DNA of 64,000 bases from contig NZ_PIQG01000003.1 in NCBI RefSeq assembly GCF_003987435.1, positions 62,001 to 126,000 of the forward strand, in the 5' to 3' direction. Shown one piece after another: positions 1 to 9,918 of this stretch. Every line of letters starts with the position of its first letter. The stretch's first letter is position 1. Source of the DNA: Pseudidiomarina taiwanensis. GTDB lineage: Bacteria; Pseudomonadota; Gammaproteobacteria; Enterobacterales; Alteromonadaceae. The notes below the pieces were generated by a model. That model had not been told where the DNA came from and did not search any database. It saw nothing but the letters and a program-made list of their open reading frames with translations. The translations under genes and the position numbers were made by a program.

Positions 1-1
1 A

Positions 2-1615
2 ATCGGTGCTGAGCCGCTGCGCTTAAACGCCGAGCAAGCGATCGCATTAGCAGCCATCGCCGCAGCTCCTAAACCCCAAACCTATTTACTGGATGGGGTG
101 ACCGGCTCGGGTAAAACCGAAGTTTATTTACAAGCCATGGCGCAAGTGCTGCGCCAGGGTAAGCAGGTGTTGGTGTTGGTGCCTGAGATTGGCTTGACCC
201 CACAAACCTTACGCCGTTTTCAAAAGCGTTTTGCGGTGCCGATTGTGATGCTGCACTCTGCCTTGACGGATCGCGAGCGCCTCGATGCCTGGCTTGATGC
301 GCGTAACGGCAGCGCCGCCATCATTATTGGAACACGATCGGCAATTTTCACACCGTGCGAGCAACTTGGCATGATCATCGTTGATGAAGAGCACGATAGC
401 TCGCTCAAGCAACATGAAGGGTTCCGTTATCATGCGCGTGACCTTGCGGTAGTGAGAGGCCAACATGAGCATGTGCCCGTTATTTTAGGCAGTGCCACCC
501 CCTCTTTTGAGACCTTAAGTAATGCCCAGCGCCAACGTTATGCTTGGTTGCGGTTACAAAAGCGGGCTGGCGCCGCCAAGCCTGCTCGCCATGTGGTCCT
601 CGATATTAAAGGCTTGGCCTTGCAAGCGGGGTTATCGCAACCCTTACTGAAATTAGTCGAGGCCGAACTCGAGCAAGGCAACCAAGTTTTGCTCTTTTTA
701 AATCGGCGCGGGTTTGCTCCAGCGCTGCTTTGTCATGAGTGTGGTTGGTTGGCCGAATGTAAGCGCTGCAGCGCACACTACACAGTGCATCAGGGGCGCG
801 GCCAATTAATTTGTCATCACTGTGGCAGTGAGCAGCGCATTCCAGCGCAATGTCATGACTGTGGTTCAACTCAACTGATCGGCCGTGGAGTGGGGACAGA
901 ACAACTTGAGCAGGTTCTGGCTGAGCGTTTTCCTGACTATCCGGTACTTAGAATTGATCGCGATAGCACCCGCCGTAAGGGGGCCTTGAGTGCACACCTT
1001 GAAGCCGCTGCCGAAAATCGTTATCCGATTTTAGTCGGTACCCAAATGCTGGCCAAAGGTCACCATTTTCCAGACGTGACTTTAGTGGCCTTGTTGGATG
1101 TGGATGGGGCGCTTTATAGCAGTGATTTTAGGGCGGCTGAACGGCTCGGCCAATTATTCACTCAAGTTGCGGGGCGGGCTGGACGAGCCAGTAAACCGGG
1201 CACTGTGGTGTTGCAAACCCATCATCCGGAACACGAGTTGATTCAAGACTTAGTCAACAACGGTTACAGCCATTTTGCCCGAACCGCGTTGCAAGAACGG
1301 CAAGCAGTGCAACTACCGCCCTACTCACAATTGGCGCTATTTCGCGCTGAGGCAACTCAGGTCGAACTGGTTCAACAGGCACTGCAAGCGATTGCTCGGT
1401 TGATTCCAGAACGTCCAGATATTCTCTTGCTTGGACCTTTGCCGGCTGCACTTGAACGCCGCGCCGGTAAATATCGTTGGCAGTTGTGGCTGCAATGCGA
1501 TACTCGAGCGCTGCGCAGTCAGTTATTGCGACATATTCTGCCGCAACTAGAAGATCTGCCCGAATTGCGGCGGGTCAGATGGTCTTTAGACGTCGATCCG
1601 CAGGACGTAACGTAG
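2..1615 (+). CDS. priA: Primosomal protein N' (replication restart helicase PriA), 5'-truncated by window edge
   Basis: The frame is open from the first bases of the window, so only the C-terminal 537 residues are present; E. coli PriA has about 730. PriA is a 3'-5' DNA helicase that reloads the replisome at stalled forks. Visible are a Walker A motif (GSGKTE, codons about 35-40 of the fragment), the helicase motif II DEEH, the paired zinc-binding cysteine clusters (CHECGWLAECKRC, then CHHC and CHDC) and the later motif GTQMLAKGHHFP, all in family order. The GTG at 98 lies inside the Walker A region and is not the start. argS follows on the same strand after a short gap. Identification is secure. 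Confidence 0.97.
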   Translation: MGAEPLRLNAEQAIALAAIAAAPKPQTYLLDGVTGSGKTEVYLQAMAQVLRQGKQVLVLVPEIGLTPQTLRRFQKRFAVPIVMLHSALTDRERLDAWLDARNGSAAIIIGTRSAIFTPCEQLGMIIVDEEHDSSLKQHEGFRYHARDLAVVRGQHEHVPVILGSATPSFETLSNAQRQRYAWLRLQKRAGAAKPARHVVLDIKGLALQAGLSQPLLKLVEAELEQGNQVLLFLNRRGFAPALLCHECGWLAECKRCSAHYTVHQGRGQLICHHCGSEQRIPAQCHDCGSTQLIGRGVGTEQLEQVLAERFPDYPVLRIDRDSTRRKGALSAHLEAAAENRYPILVGTQMLAKGHHFPDVTLVALLDVDGALYSSDFRAAERLGQLFTQVAGRAGRASKPGTVVLQTHHPEHELIQDLVNNGYSHFARTALQERQAVQLPPYSQLALFRAEATQVELVQQALQAIARLIPERPDILLLGPLPAALERRAGKYRWQLWLQCDTRALRSQLLRHILPQLEDLPELRRVRWSLDVDPQDVT

Positions 1616-1678
1616 TAAACTTGCAGCCTATTGTATGTCCCTGGCTTTTGATCCCTTTTGATACGTGTAGGTTGGTCG

Positions 1679-3421
1679 ATGAAAGAGCAGTTAGAATCCC
1701 TTTTAGCAGACGCGGTGGCGTCGTTACAGCAACAACAGATTTTACCGGCGGAGTTAAGCCCGCGGATCCAACTCGACCGCCCTCGTGATAAAAGCCATGG
1801 CGACTTTGCCACTAATTTAGCGCTGATGCTGGCCAAGCCTGCGGGGAAAAATCCGCGCGAACTGGCGCAAGCTCTCATTGCGGCCTTACCGGACAACCAA
1901 GTGGTGGCCAAAGCCGAAATCGCTGGTCCTGGCTTCATTAACTTTACGGTCAGCCAAGCACAACTCCTCGAGCAGCTCGAACACGCCTATCAAGACCCTA
2001 AAGTGGGGGTTGAGCCAGCTGCGCAAGCGAAGCGGATCGTGGTCGATTATTCGTCACCTAACCTGGCCAAAGAAATGCACGTGGGTCACTTGCGCTCAGC
2101 GATTATTGGCGATGCTGTGGTGCGCACGGCTGAGTTCCTCGGTCATACCGTGATCCGCCAGAACCACGTCGGCGATTGGGGCACCCAGTTTGGGATGCTG
2201 CTGGCACACATGGAAGAGCTCGACGCCGCCACCATGGAGCTTGAGCTCACCAACCTTGAGACCTTCTATAAAGCGGCGAAAAAGCGCTTCGATGAAAGCC
2301 CTGAATTTGCCAACCGCGCGCGTGAATTGGTTGTTGCGTTGCAAGGTGGAGATGCGAAGTGTCGGGCCTTATGGCAACAATTTATCGAGGTTTCGTTAAG
2401 TCACTGCCAAGAAGTTTATGACCGCTTAGGGGTGACCCTGCAACGCGGCGACGTGATGGCCGAAAGTGCCTACAACGATGATTTACCGCAAGTGATTGCT
2501 GATCTTGATGCGCAAGGGTTGTTGGTGGAAGACCAAGGCGCGAAGTGTGTCTTTTTAGATGAATTTAAGAACAAAGAAGGCGAAGCACTGCCGGTGATTG
2601 TGCAAAAATCAGGAGGCGGTTACTTATACGCCACCACGGATCTTGCCGCCGTACGGTACCGTCAAAATGTGCTGCATGGCGATCAACTGATGTACTTTGT
2701 TGATCAGCGCCAAGGCTTGCACTTCCAGCAAATTTTCACCCTTGCCAAGAAAGCCGGATTCGCTCGCCAAGATCTCGAAATGGACCACTATGGTTTCGGT
2801 ACCGTGATGGGTAAAGACGGTAAGCCGTATAAGAGTCGCGATGGCGGTGTGACCAAGCTGGCAGATTTGCTCGATGAAGCAGAGAAACGCGCACTTGCGT
2901 TGGTGCAAAGTAAAAATCAGGATTTCGATGCCCAGACGCAAGCGCATATTGCGAAAGTCATTGGCATCAGCTCGGTGAAATATGCCGATCTAAGTAAGAA
3001 CCGCACCAGCGATTACATCTTTGATTGGGATACGATGCTCAGCTTCGAGGGCAATACCGCTCCGTATCTGCTGTATGCCTATACCCGCGTTAATAGTGTG
3101 TTTGCCAAAGCCGGCGTAGAGCGCAATGCTTTGACCGGTAGCTTTGTTCTTGAGCATGAAAAAGAGCAAGCACTTGCTAACCTGCTCGTGCGCTTCAATG
3201 AAGTGGTGCATACGGTGGCGAATAAAGCTATGCCGCATTTCCTCTGTGGTTATTTGTTCGAATTAGCCGGGGCGTTTTCAAGCTTCTATGAAGCCTGTCC
3301 GATTCTCGCGGCCGAATCCACTGAGCAACAACAAAGCCGCTTGAAGTTGGCCGCATTAACCGCTAAAACCTTGCAACAAGGGTTAGCGCTGCTTGGTATT
3401 GATACCCTCGAGAAGATGTAA
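1679..3421 (+). CDS. argS: Arginyl-tRNA synthetase
   Basis: A 580-residue class I aminoacyl-tRNA synthetase that charges tRNA-Arg with arginine in the cytoplasm. The HIGH-type motif is HVGH at about residue 134 ([14 protein letters not shown]). The KMSKS-like segment is the weak GKPYKSR near residue 381, as is normal for ArgS. The N-terminal Add-1 domain and the C-terminal anticodon-binding domain ending in LGIDTLEKM are both present. A TTG at 1658 would add seven residues, but the ATG at 1679 gives the usual MKEQLE start and the usual length (E. coli 577). ftsN follows 11 bp downstream and may be co-transcribed. Confidence 0.97.
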   Translation: MKEQLESLLADAVASLQQQQILPAELSPRIQLDRPRDKSHGDFATNLALMLAKPAGKNPRELAQALIAALPDNQVVAKAEIAGPGFINFTVSQAQLLEQLEHAYQDPKVGVEPAAQAKRIVVDYSSPNLAKEMHVGHLRSAIIGDAVVRTAEFLGHTVIRQNHVGDWGTQFGMLLAHMEELDAATMELELTNLETFYKAAKKRFDESPEFANRARELVVALQGGDAKCRALWQQFIEVSLSHCQEVYDRLGVTLQRGDVMAESAYNDDLPQVIADLDAQGLLVEDQGAKCVFLDEFKNKEGEALPVIVQKSGGGYLYATTDLAAVRYRQNVLHGDQLMYFVDQRQGLHFQQIFTLAKKAGFARQDLEMDHYGFGTVMGKDGKPYKSRDGGVTKLADLLDEAEKRALALVQSKNQDFDAQTQAHIAKVIGISSVKYADLSKNRTSDYIFDWDTMLSFEGNTAPYLLYAYTRVNSVFAKAGVERNALTGSFVLEHEKEQALANLLVRFNEVVHTVANKAMPHFLCGYLFELAGAFSSFYEACPILAAESTEQQQSRLKLAALTAKTLQQGLALLGIDTLEKM

Positions 3422-3432
3422 TTAGGAGTCCC

Positions 3433-4008
3433 ATGGATTACGCCAATCGCGGTCGGCCGCCACAAAAGAAAAAGCCGCAGAAAAAGCGCACCAGCAAAAG
3501 CCGAGCGAAAGCACCGGCGCGTCCGGCGGTACCTTGGTGGTTGGTGATCCTGGCGATTGTGTTGGTCGTTGCTTTAGTTTTGGGATTGCGTTTTATTTCT
3601 GGTAAAGGGGAGCAACAGGCGCAGCAACCTAGCGCACAGCCGTTGCCGCAGCAACAGACCACAGCCGAAGACAGCGAGGCGTTACCTGAAAAACCAGAAG
3701 AGCGCTGGCAATATATTGAAGAGCTGGAAAACTTCGAAGTCGAGGTGGACGTTCCTGAGCGTGAACTTGGCCCCCCTAAACTGATGCAGTGTGGCTCGTT
3801 CCGCCGCGAAGCAGATGCGCAAACCTTAAAAGCGCAAATCGCGATGGTTGGCCTTGAAGCACAAGTGCGCGCGACGAATGGTTCGAATGGGCTTTGGTAT
3901 CGCGTCATTCTTGGCCCCTACGAGACCAAGCGTGATGCCGAGCGTGATCGCCATAAATTGCAGCGGGCTCAGGTGTTTGGCTGCCAAATTTGGAATTGGA
4001 ACCTATAA
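3433..4008 (+). CDS. ftsN: Cell division protein FtsN-like (SPOR domain)
   Basis: A 191-residue bitopic inner-membrane protein of the FtsN type, a late divisome component that activates septal peptidoglycan synthesis. The N-terminus is short, cytoplasmic and very basic (KKKPQKKRTSKSRAK). One membrane span follows at about residues 36-53. A Gln/Pro-rich periplasmic linker comes next, then a SPOR domain over roughly the last 75 residues (MQCGSFRREADAQ, then WYRVILGPYETKRDAE), which binds denuded glycan. It is shorter than E. coli FtsN (319), mainly in the linker. Its position between argS and hslVU matches many gammaproteobacteria (priA-ftsN-hslVU order), which supports the assignment. The RBS is AGGAG at 3423-3427. 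Confidence 0.93.
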   Translation: MDYANRGRPPQKKKPQKKRTSKSRAKAPARPAVPWWLVILAIVLVVALVLGLRFISGKGEQQAQQPSAQPLPQQQTTAEDSEALPEKPEERWQYIEELENFEVEVDVPERELGPPKLMQCGSFRREADAQTLKAQIAMVGLEAQVRATNGSNGLWYRVILGPYETKRDAERDRHKLQRAQVFGCQIWNWNL

Positions 4009-4014
4009 CCCCAT
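3990..4014 (+). promoter_or_regulatory. Candidate sigma-32 (heat-shock) promoter for hslVU
   Basis: TTGGAA (3990-3995) is followed by 13 bp and then CCCCAT (4009-4014). This resembles the heat-shock consensus TTGAAA-N12/15-CCCCAT. It overlaps the ftsN stop and lies about 70 bp before the hslV start. hslVU is a classical heat-shock operon in E. coli, which supports the reading. The -35 element has one mismatch, so this is a prediction. Confidence 0.45.
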
Positions 4015-4082
4015 TGAAAATGTCAGATCTGCCCTCATAACTGCTGTATCGCAACACACGATAGCAACAAGAGGACAGGCGT

Positions 4083-4619
4083 GTGACTACAATCGTATCG
4101 GTCCGTCGCGGTGACAAAGTCGTCATCGGTGGCGATGGCCAAGTATCTCTCGGTAATACCGTAATGAAAGGCAACGCGCGCAAAGTGCGTCGTCTCTATA
4201 ATGATCAAGTACTGGCAGGCTTTGCCGGTGGTACTGCAGATGCCTTTACCCTATTCGAACGCTTTGAGAGCAAGCTTGAGCAACATCAGGGTAATTTAAT
4301 GCGCGCAGCGGTTGAGCTTGCCAAAGATTGGCGCACCGACCGTGCCTTGCGTCGCTTAGAAGCACTGCTAGCCGTAGCGGATAAACATACCTCGTTGATC
4401 ATCACTGGTAACGGTGATGTGGTGCAGCCTGAGCGCGATCTCATCGCGATTGGCTCGGGTGGTCCATACGCCCAAGCAGCGGCTACGGCAATGTTGGACA
4501 CCACCGATTTATCGGCGCGGGAAATTGTTGAAAAAGCACTGACCATTGCCGGTGAAATTTGTGTCTTCACTAATACCAACCAAACCATTGAAGAACAGGA
4601 GTCAGTGACGAATGTCTGA
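4083..4619 (+). CDS. hslV: ATP-dependent protease subunit HslV (ClpQ)
   Basis: The 178-residue peptidase subunit of the HslUV proteasome-like protease. The start is GTG at 4083, so the mature protein begins with the catalytic threonine (M-TTIVSVRR), as required for this N-terminal nucleophile hydrolase. Family motifs [24 protein letters not shown] and the C-terminal [10 protein letters not shown] are all present. The RBS is probably AGAGGAC about 6 bp upstream. The 3' end overlaps hslU by 8 bp, indicating translational coupling of the two subunits. Confidence 0.98.
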   Translation: MTTIVSVRRGDKVVIGGDGQVSLGNTVMKGNARKVRRLYNDQVLAGFAGGTADAFTLFERFESKLEQHQGNLMRAAVELAKDWRTDRALRRLEALLAVADKHTSLIITGNGDVVQPERDLIAIGSGGPYAQAAATAMLDTTDLSAREIVEKALTIAGEICVFTNTNQTIEEQESVTNV

Positions 4620-5946
4620 AATGACCCCACGTGAAATTGTCGATGAATTGAATCGCCACATCATTGGCCAAGATAATGCCAAGAAAGCCGTTGCAGTCGC
4701 TTTGCGTAATCGCTGGCGGCGGATGCAATTAAACGATGAATTGCGCCCTGAAGTGACTCCGAAAAACATCTTGATGATCGGTCCAACCGGGGTCGGTAAA
4801 ACTGAAATAGCGCGCCGTTTAGCCAAACTCGCCAACGCTCCTTTTATTAAAGTTGAAGCAACGAAATTCACCGAAGTTGGTTATGTTGGTAAGGAAATTG
4901 AGTCGATCATCCGCGATCTTACCGATACTGCAGTAAAGCAAACCCGCGAGCAGATGATGCAGAAAGTCCGTTTTCGGGCCGAAGAAGCAGCTGAAGAGCG
5001 CATTCTTGATGCCTTGTTGCCGCCTGCCAAAGGTTGGGCTGATGCCGATAATGCCAAGCAAGAAGAGCAAAGCCATACTCGGCAGATCTTCCGTAAGAAG
5101 TTGCGTGAAGGCCAGCTTGACGATAAAGAGATTGAGATTGAATTAACCCAGCCGCAAATGGGTGTTGAAATCATGGCCCCACCGGGCATGGAAGAAATGA
5201 CCTCGCAGCTGCAGAACATGTTCCAGAATATTGGCAGTGGCAAAGCTAAGCCGAAGAAGCTGAAAATCAAAGATGCATTTAAGCAACTGGTTGAAGAAGA
5301 AGCGGCGAAAATGCTCAATCCTGAAGATGTGAAAGAGCAGGCCCTGCAAGCCGTTGAACAAAACGGCATCGTGTTTTTGGATGAGATCGACAAGATCTGT
5401 AAGCGGGGTGATGTCAGTGGTCCGGATGTTTCGCGTGAAGGCGTACAACGTGACTTACTGCCACTTGTTGAAGGTACGACGGTTTCGACCAAGCACGGGA
5501 TGGTGAAAACAGACCACATTCTGTTTATTGCATCGGGCGCATTCCAAATGGCGAAGCCATCGGATTTGATCCCTGAGTTACAAGGGCGTTTGCCGATTCG
5601 CGTCGAGCTCAATGCGCTGACCAGCAATGACTTTGTCCGTATTTTAACCGAGCCAAATGCAAGCTTAACCACTCAGTACAGCGCCTTGATGGCAACCGAG
5701 GGCGTCAAGGTTGAGTTTACCCGAGACGGCATTCAGCGTATCGCGGAAACCGCGTTCCACGTGAACGAAACTACCGAAAACATTGGTGCGCGACGGTTGC
5801 ATACGGTGATGGAGCGACTGATGGAAGAAGTCTCATTTAAGGCCAGTGATTTAGATGGCGAGACGATTATCGTTGATGCGGCCTATGTTGATCAGCATTT
5901 AGGGCAGCTTGCCCAAGACGAAGACCTCAGTCGCTTCATCTTGTAA
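4612..5946 (+). CDS. hslU: HslUV protease ATPase subunit HslU (ClpY)
   Basis: A 444-residue AAA+ unfoldase that feeds substrates to HslV. The N-terminal [24 protein letters not shown] is typical of the family. Walker A (GPTGVGKTE) begins near residue 57 and Walker B (VFLDEIDKI) near residue 254. The substrate-gripping I domain sits between them. The arginine-finger region (GRLPIRVEL) and the sensor-2 segment ([11 protein letters not shown]) follow. The protein ends in DEDLSRFIL, the hydrophobic tail that docks into HslV. Its length equals E. coli HslU (443). It overlaps hslV by 8 bp. Confidence 0.98.
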   Translation: MSEMTPREIVDELNRHIIGQDNAKKAVAVALRNRWRRMQLNDELRPEVTPKNILMIGPTGVGKTEIARRLAKLANAPFIKVEATKFTEVGYVGKEIESIIRDLTDTAVKQTREQMMQKVRFRAEEAAEERILDALLPPAKGWADADNAKQEEQSHTRQIFRKKLREGQLDDKEIEIELTQPQMGVEIMAPPGMEEMTSQLQNMFQNIGSGKAKPKKLKIKDAFKQLVEEEAAKMLNPEDVKEQALQAVEQNGIVFLDEIDKICKRGDVSGPDVSREGVQRDLLPLVEGTTVSTKHGMVKTDHILFIASGAFQMAKPSDLIPELQGRLPIRVELNALTSNDFVRILTEPNASLTTQYSALMATEGVKVEFTRDGIQRIAETAFHVNETTENIGARRLHTVMERLMEEVSFKASDLDGETIIVDAAYVDQHLGQLAQDEDLSRFIL

Positions 5947-6041
5947 GCCATTGAGGAGCAAAGTCTGAGGTGTGGGTTCTACTGTCTTAACGCTGCAATA
6001 GGGGTTATACTGACAAGGTCACTCACAGCAGGGGAACGACA

Positions 6042-6527
6042 ATGGAATACAACACCTCAGAACTTTGCGACTTGTATCCAGATATGGTCGACGTAGTCGA
6101 GCCAATTTTTATCCATTATGGCGGACGCTCGTCGTTTGGCGGTCAGATCGTCACGATTAAATGTTTCGAAGATAAAGGTTTAATCGAAGAGGCGGTGCAA
6201 GAAAATGGGCTGGGCAAGGTGTTGTTAGTCGATGGCGGCGGTTCAGCCCGACGTGCCTTGATTGATATCGGGATTGCCGAAACAGCGTTTGATAACGACT
6301 GGGAAGGCATCATCTGTTACGGCGCTGTGCGCGATGTCGATGCGCTTGATGAGCTCGATATGGGCATTATGGCGATGACCTCGATTCCAGTGGCCGCGAT
6401 TAGCGAAGGTATCGGTGAGAATGATGCGGCGGTGAACTTCGCGGGCGTGACCTTCTTACCTGATGATCATATTTATGCTGATAGCACTGGCGTGATTCTG
6501 TCGCCAGAAGCACTCGACGTTGAGTAA
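6042..6527 (+). CDS. rraA: Ribonuclease E activity regulator RraA
   Basis: A 161-residue homologue of RraA, a trimeric ring protein that binds RNase E and inhibits its endonucleolytic activity, thus altering mRNA turnover. Family motifs seen include [21 protein letters not shown] at the start, [19 protein letters not shown] and [18 protein letters not shown]. The length matches E. coli RraA (161). It follows hslU after a 95-bp gap and precedes hutG by 6 bp. An RBS-like AGGGGA is at about 6030-6035. RraA is related in fold to aldolase-type enzymes, but the overall match makes the regulator assignment firm. Confidence 0.95.
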   Translation: MEYNTSELCDLYPDMVDVVEPIFIHYGGRSSFGGQIVTIKCFEDKGLIEEAVQENGLGKVLLVDGGGSARRALIDIGIAETAFDNDWEGIICYGAVRDVDALDELDMGIMAMTSIPVAAISEGIGENDAAVNFAGVTFLPDDHIYADSTGVILSPEALDVE

Positions 6528-6533
6528 TTCTCT

Positions 6534-7568
6534 ATGCTGCTGCAGCCTGTTGAACCAAGCCATTGGTTAAAGCCTCGGCAAGGTGAGCAGCGGCTTGGCG
6601 AGCAGCTCCATTACCTCTCTGCCTGTAGCGATTACGCCGCCTATCAAGCGGCTGTGACCGCTGCCGCTGGGGCCGGGCAAAAGGTTGCAATATTAGCTGC
6701 GCCTGAAAGTATCGGACCACGCGCCAACCTTGGTCGCGGCGGCGCCGAACAGGGCTGGCAAGCCTGTTTAAAAAGCCTACTTAATTTACAAGCCAATGCA
6801 CTTATCAAGGCGGACGAAATCGTTATGATTGGCGCTGCCGAGCTATCCGATCTAAGTGCCAGTGCAGAATCCCTTGATGCCAATGATGCCAATGACTTAA
6901 ACCAATTACGCGAGCTGACTGCGGCCATCGACGAACGTCTTTATGCGTTGCTGGTGCCCTTGTTTGCAGCGAATTTCAAGGTGATTTTAGTCGGTGGCGG
7001 TCACAATAATGCGTACCCGTTATTGCACGCTTTGAGCCATAGCAAAAAGCAGGCGGTTGGGGCATTAAACCTTGATCCACATGCTGATTTTCGGGCCACT
7101 GAAGGTCGCCATAGCGGCAATGGTTTTCAGTACGCTTATCAGCATGGCTATCTTAAGCATTACCACGTGCATGGCCTGCACCCGCTCAAAAATAATCAAG
7201 CAAGCCTTGCTGCACTGCACGCTGCCGGCTTTTCCTATAGCTCGGTGCATGATCTGTATTTGACAGCAACTCCAAGTCGTTTAATCGAGGCCGATGTTGC
7301 GCTGGCGCATAGTTGGAATTGTCCAATTGGAATTGAAGTCGATGTCGATGCAATTCAGGGGATGCCCGCAAGTGCATACAATGCGAATGGCATCAGTACG
7401 GCCCATGCGTTCCAATGGGTGCATCAGCTTGCTGAATTACCGACAGCAGAGTATTTGCACTTGGCCGAAGCGGCACCGAGTCTTCATCCAGCGGGTTTTG
7501 CCGCGGGCGAGATGGTAGTTGGCCAGGTGCTGAGTGAGCTGATTCTGGCCTTTCTAATCGCCCGCTAG
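6534..7568 (+). CDS. hutG: Formimidoylglutamase (HutG, ureohydrolase/arginase family)
   Basis: A 344-residue metalloenzyme predicted to hydrolyse N-formimidoyl-glutamate to glutamate and formamide, the last step of histidine breakdown. The ureohydrolase metal motifs are present in variant form: GGGHNNAYP (usual GGGHD), NLDPHADFR (usual DAHxD) and GIEVDVDAIQ (usual SxDxDxxDP). The C-terminal EAAPSLHPAG is also typical. It lies 6 bp after rraA and may depend on that transcript. It is separated from hutI-hutC-hutU-hutH by a convergent gene, but the rest of the pathway is within 2 kb. The metal-motif variants leave a small possibility of another ureohydrolase activity. Confidence 0.88.
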   Translation: MLLQPVEPSHWLKPRQGEQRLGEQLHYLSACSDYAAYQAAVTAAAGAGQKVAILAAPESIGPRANLGRGGAEQGWQACLKSLLNLQANALIKADEIVMIGAAELSDLSASAESLDANDANDLNQLRELTAAIDERLYALLVPLFAANFKVILVGGGHNNAYPLLHALSHSKKQAVGALNLDPHADFRATEGRHSGNGFQYAYQHGYLKHYHVHGLHPLKNNQASLAALHAAGFSYSSVHDLYLTATPSRLIEADVALAHSWNCPIGIEVDVDAIQGMPASAYNANGISTAHAFQWVHQLAELPTAEYLHLAEAAPSLHPAGFAAGEMVVGQVLSELILAFLIAR

Positions 7569-8576
7569 CGCCTCACTTGGCACGACTCGCTGCGTTTTTA
7601 CTTCGGTTAAATTATCCCAAACAAACTGCAAATCACCTGCGTTGTAGCCACGCGGCATTCTCTCACTTGGGATTGCTTTAGCACCACTTGCATCCATGGC
7701 TGCGACCGCATGGGTAAAGGCATAAGCCCCTTCGAACCCCATTCGTAAATCAGCGATGAGTAACCGATCTTGAGCGTTATAGGCTTTAATGAAGCCGCGG
7801 GTAAACCAATCTAAGCGTTGCACCGCCCACACCTGTTGTGCTTGTTCAAGTAGCGCGTCACCGCGGTCGAAACGGTTAAATTGAATCGTTTGCTGTGGTG
7901 ACAGGACCGAATAAAAGCCCTCGTAATAGTCGCCTTCAGTGCGCACGACAATGCGCCACAACAAGGTATTAAATGGAGTTGGCGTGCTGAAAGTGCGAAT
8001 TGACTGCCCGGCAAATTGTTGCGCAGCTTGCTGCTCGACCATGATTTTCCCGACCCAAGACCAGCTTAAATACACTGTACTGGCAATTAATCCGAAGCGT
8101 ACCAATTTTTGTGTGGTTTGCGCCCGGGGTCGAATAAGTAGAGCGACCATCGCTATCAATAACGGCAGGGTGTAGAGCGGATCAATAATAAACAAGGTAC
8201 TCCACGACTCAGGTGGCCTGGTCAGTGGCCAAAAAAGTTGGGTGCCATAGGCGGTGTGGGCATCGAGAATGGGGTGCGTGACTAAGGCAAGACTGATCCC
8301 TGCCAACCACTGTTTGGGAGCTTGTTTGACGACATCGGTGAAACGCCATAACAGCGCCCATAAAAACACCGAAAACGGCAACAGCACAAAGAGCGAATGG
8401 CTAAAGCCACGATGATAGGTAAAGTCTGCGACCGGATCGCCATAGTCTAGCACCACGTCCAAATCGGGCAACGTCCCCAAGGCTGCGCCAAGTAAGGCGG
8501 CTTTACGGCGTGATTGTTTCGGTACGCAGGCCGCTGCAAGGGTTGCGCCTAGCGCGATTTGAGTCACAGAATCCAA
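7554..8576 (-). CDS. YdjM-like inner-membrane metal-dependent hydrolase (DUF457)
   Basis: A 340-residue multi-pass membrane protein of the YdjM/DUF457 family (predicted membrane-bound metal-dependent hydrolase). The N-terminal MDSVTQIALGATLAA, the GTLPDLDVVLDYG segment and the histidine-rich TYHRGFSHSLF are family hallmarks. A second block, TAYGTQLFWPLT, follows. Histidines and aspartates in these blocks are the likely metal ligands. At least four hydrophobic spans occupy the first 180 residues, and the C-terminal part is soluble. Its end overlaps the hutG end by 15 bp, tail to tail. It lies downstream of hutI on the same strand with a 62-bp gap. The physiological substrate is unknown. Confidence 0.82.
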   Translation of the reverse strand: MDSVTQIALGATLAAACVPKQSRRKAALLGAALGTLPDLDVVLDYGDPVADFTYHRGFSHSLFVLLPFSVFLWALLWRFTDVVKQAPKQWLAGISLALVTHPILDAHTAYGTQLFWPLTRPPESWSTLFIIDPLYTLPLLIAMVALLIRPRAQTTQKLVRFGLIASTVYLSWSWVGKIMVEQQAAQQFAGQSIRTFSTPTPFNTLLWRIVVRTEGDYYEGFYSVLSPQQTIQFNRFDRGDALLEQAQQVWAVQRLDWFTRGFIKAYNAQDRLLIADLRMGFEGAYAFTHAVAAMDASGAKAIPSERMPRGYNAGDLQFVWDNLTEVKTQRVVPSEALAGD

Positions 8577-8638
8577 GCTTTACCTCATTGCCATCAGATC
8601 ATCTTGCCTCACTATACGGGCAGATGCTGAAGAAAGTT

Positions 8639-9835
8639 TTATCGGCGAATGCCCGCGGCCCAACAGCCGAGCAAGCGCTGGCCACCAAATTGATAGGTCA
8701 GTTCGCTCGGATCATGGCAATCCCACCAGCAAATATCTGCGCGCATCCCTACTTGCAGAGCGCCGCGGTCGTTAAGGCCTAGCGCTTTTGCGGCATTAAT
8801 GGTCACCCCGCGTAAGCATTCTTGCGGGGTCATACGAAACAGCGTAGCGCCCATTTGCAGCATCAGTTGCAGGCTTAAAATAGGCGAAGTGCCAGGGTTG
8901 GCATCCGTTGCAAGGGCAAGGGGCACCTGATGTTTGCGCAATAATTCGAGCGGGGGTAACTGGGTTTCGCGTAAAAAGTAAAAGGCTCCAGGGAGCAATA
9001 CCGCCACGGTTCCGGCAGCGGCCATTGCTTTCACTCCAGCTTCATCAAGATATTCGAGGTGGTCACAGCTGAGTGCTTGATAGCGAGCGGCGAGCGCAGC
9101 TCCGCCTTGCAAGCTCAATTGTTCTGCATGCAATTTGACGGGTTTGCCGAGCGCTTGCGCGGCGGCAAAAACGCGTTCCGTTTGCGCTGGGGTGAAGCCG
9201 ACATTTTCGCAAAAAGCATCAACGGCATCGACCAACCCCTCAGCGGCAAGCTGCGGTAAAATATCGCTGACGATATGCTCAATATAGCCATCTGCATCAT
9301 CGGCGAATTCGGGTGGCAGAGCATGCGCTGACAGTAAGGTGGTGACGATATCGACCGGATATTGCGCCGCGAGCTGGCGCGCAGCGCGTAATTGCTTGCG
9401 CTCGTCGGTAAGGCTCAAGCCATACCCAGATTTGATTTCGACTGTGGTCACGCCCTCGTTCATCAGCGCGAGCAAGCGCGGTACCGTAGCTTGCACCAGT
9501 TGCTCTTGAGTCACCGCCCGGGTCGCACGGACGGTTGCGGCAATGCCACCACCCTGGGCGGCGATATCGGCATAGCTAGCACCATGTAAACGTTGTTCGA
9601 ATTCAGCCGCGCGGTTGCCAGCCCAAACTAAGTGAGTATGGCAATCAATTAAGCCTGGCGTGACCAGTTTGCCTGCGCCATCGATGCTCTCATCGGGCTC
9701 AAATTCAGGCGCCTCGGCTTGCGGGCCAGCGTAGCGGATCCGACCATCTTGCAACTGCAACTCGGCCTGCTCAATCAGGCCATAGCCGTCATCAAGCAAA
9801 GTGGCCAGGGTTACATTAAAAAGCCGAGTCGCCAT
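8639..9835 (-). CDS. hutI: Imidazolonepropionase
   Basis: A 398-residue amidohydrolase-superfamily enzyme that hydrolyses 4-imidazolone-5-propionate to N-formimino-glutamate, the third histidine-degradation step. The metal motif [13 protein letters not shown], then [22 protein letters not shown] and [11 protein letters not shown] are all present. An upstream TTG at 9865 is in frame, but ATG at 9835 has a clear RBS (AGAGGT about 7 bp before it) and gives [10 protein letters not shown], so it was chosen; the longer form would also read through the HutC operator. It is transcribed divergently from hutC. Confidence 0.96.
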   Translation of the reverse strand: MATRLFNVTLATLLDDGYGLIEQAELQLQDGRIRYAGPQAEAPEFEPDESIDGAGKLVTPGLIDCHTHLVWAGNRAAEFEQRLHGASYADIAAQGGGIAATVRATRAVTQEQLVQATVPRLLALMNEGVTTVEIKSGYGLSLTDERKQLRAARQLAAQYPVDIVTTLLSAHALPPEFADDADGYIEHIVSDILPQLAAEGLVDAVDAFCENVGFTPAQTERVFAAAQALGKPVKLHAEQLSLQGGAALAARYQALSCDHLEYLDEAGVKAMAAAGTVAVLLPGAFYFLRETQLPPLELLRKHQVPLALATDANPGTSPILSLQLMLQMGATLFRMTPQECLRGVTINAAKALGLNDRGALQVGMRADICWWDCHDPSELTYQFGGQRLLGCWAAGIRR

Positions 9836-9853
9836 AAATACCTCTTCGAACAC

Positions 9854-9865
9854 TTGTATATACAA
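9854..9865. promoter_or_regulatory. HutC operator between hutI and hutC
   Basis: TTGTATATACAA is a perfect 12-bp palindrome and matches the known HutC recognition core (TGTATATACA) of pseudomonads. It lies 18 bp upstream of the hutI start and 53 bp upstream of the hutC start, so one operator could control both divergent units. The inducer in characterised systems is urocanate. Confidence 0.85.
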
Positions 9866-9918
9866 TTAACCTTCACTACACTTTAGCACAGCTTAGCAAT
9901 GAAACAAGGGGATGCGCT

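Noticed and set aside
7575-7591. TTGGCACGACTCGCTGC as a sigma-54 promoter
   Set aside because: The -24 element fits, but the -12 element reads GCTGC with the GC displaced, and it lies within the 3' end of a coding region with no suitable downstream gene.
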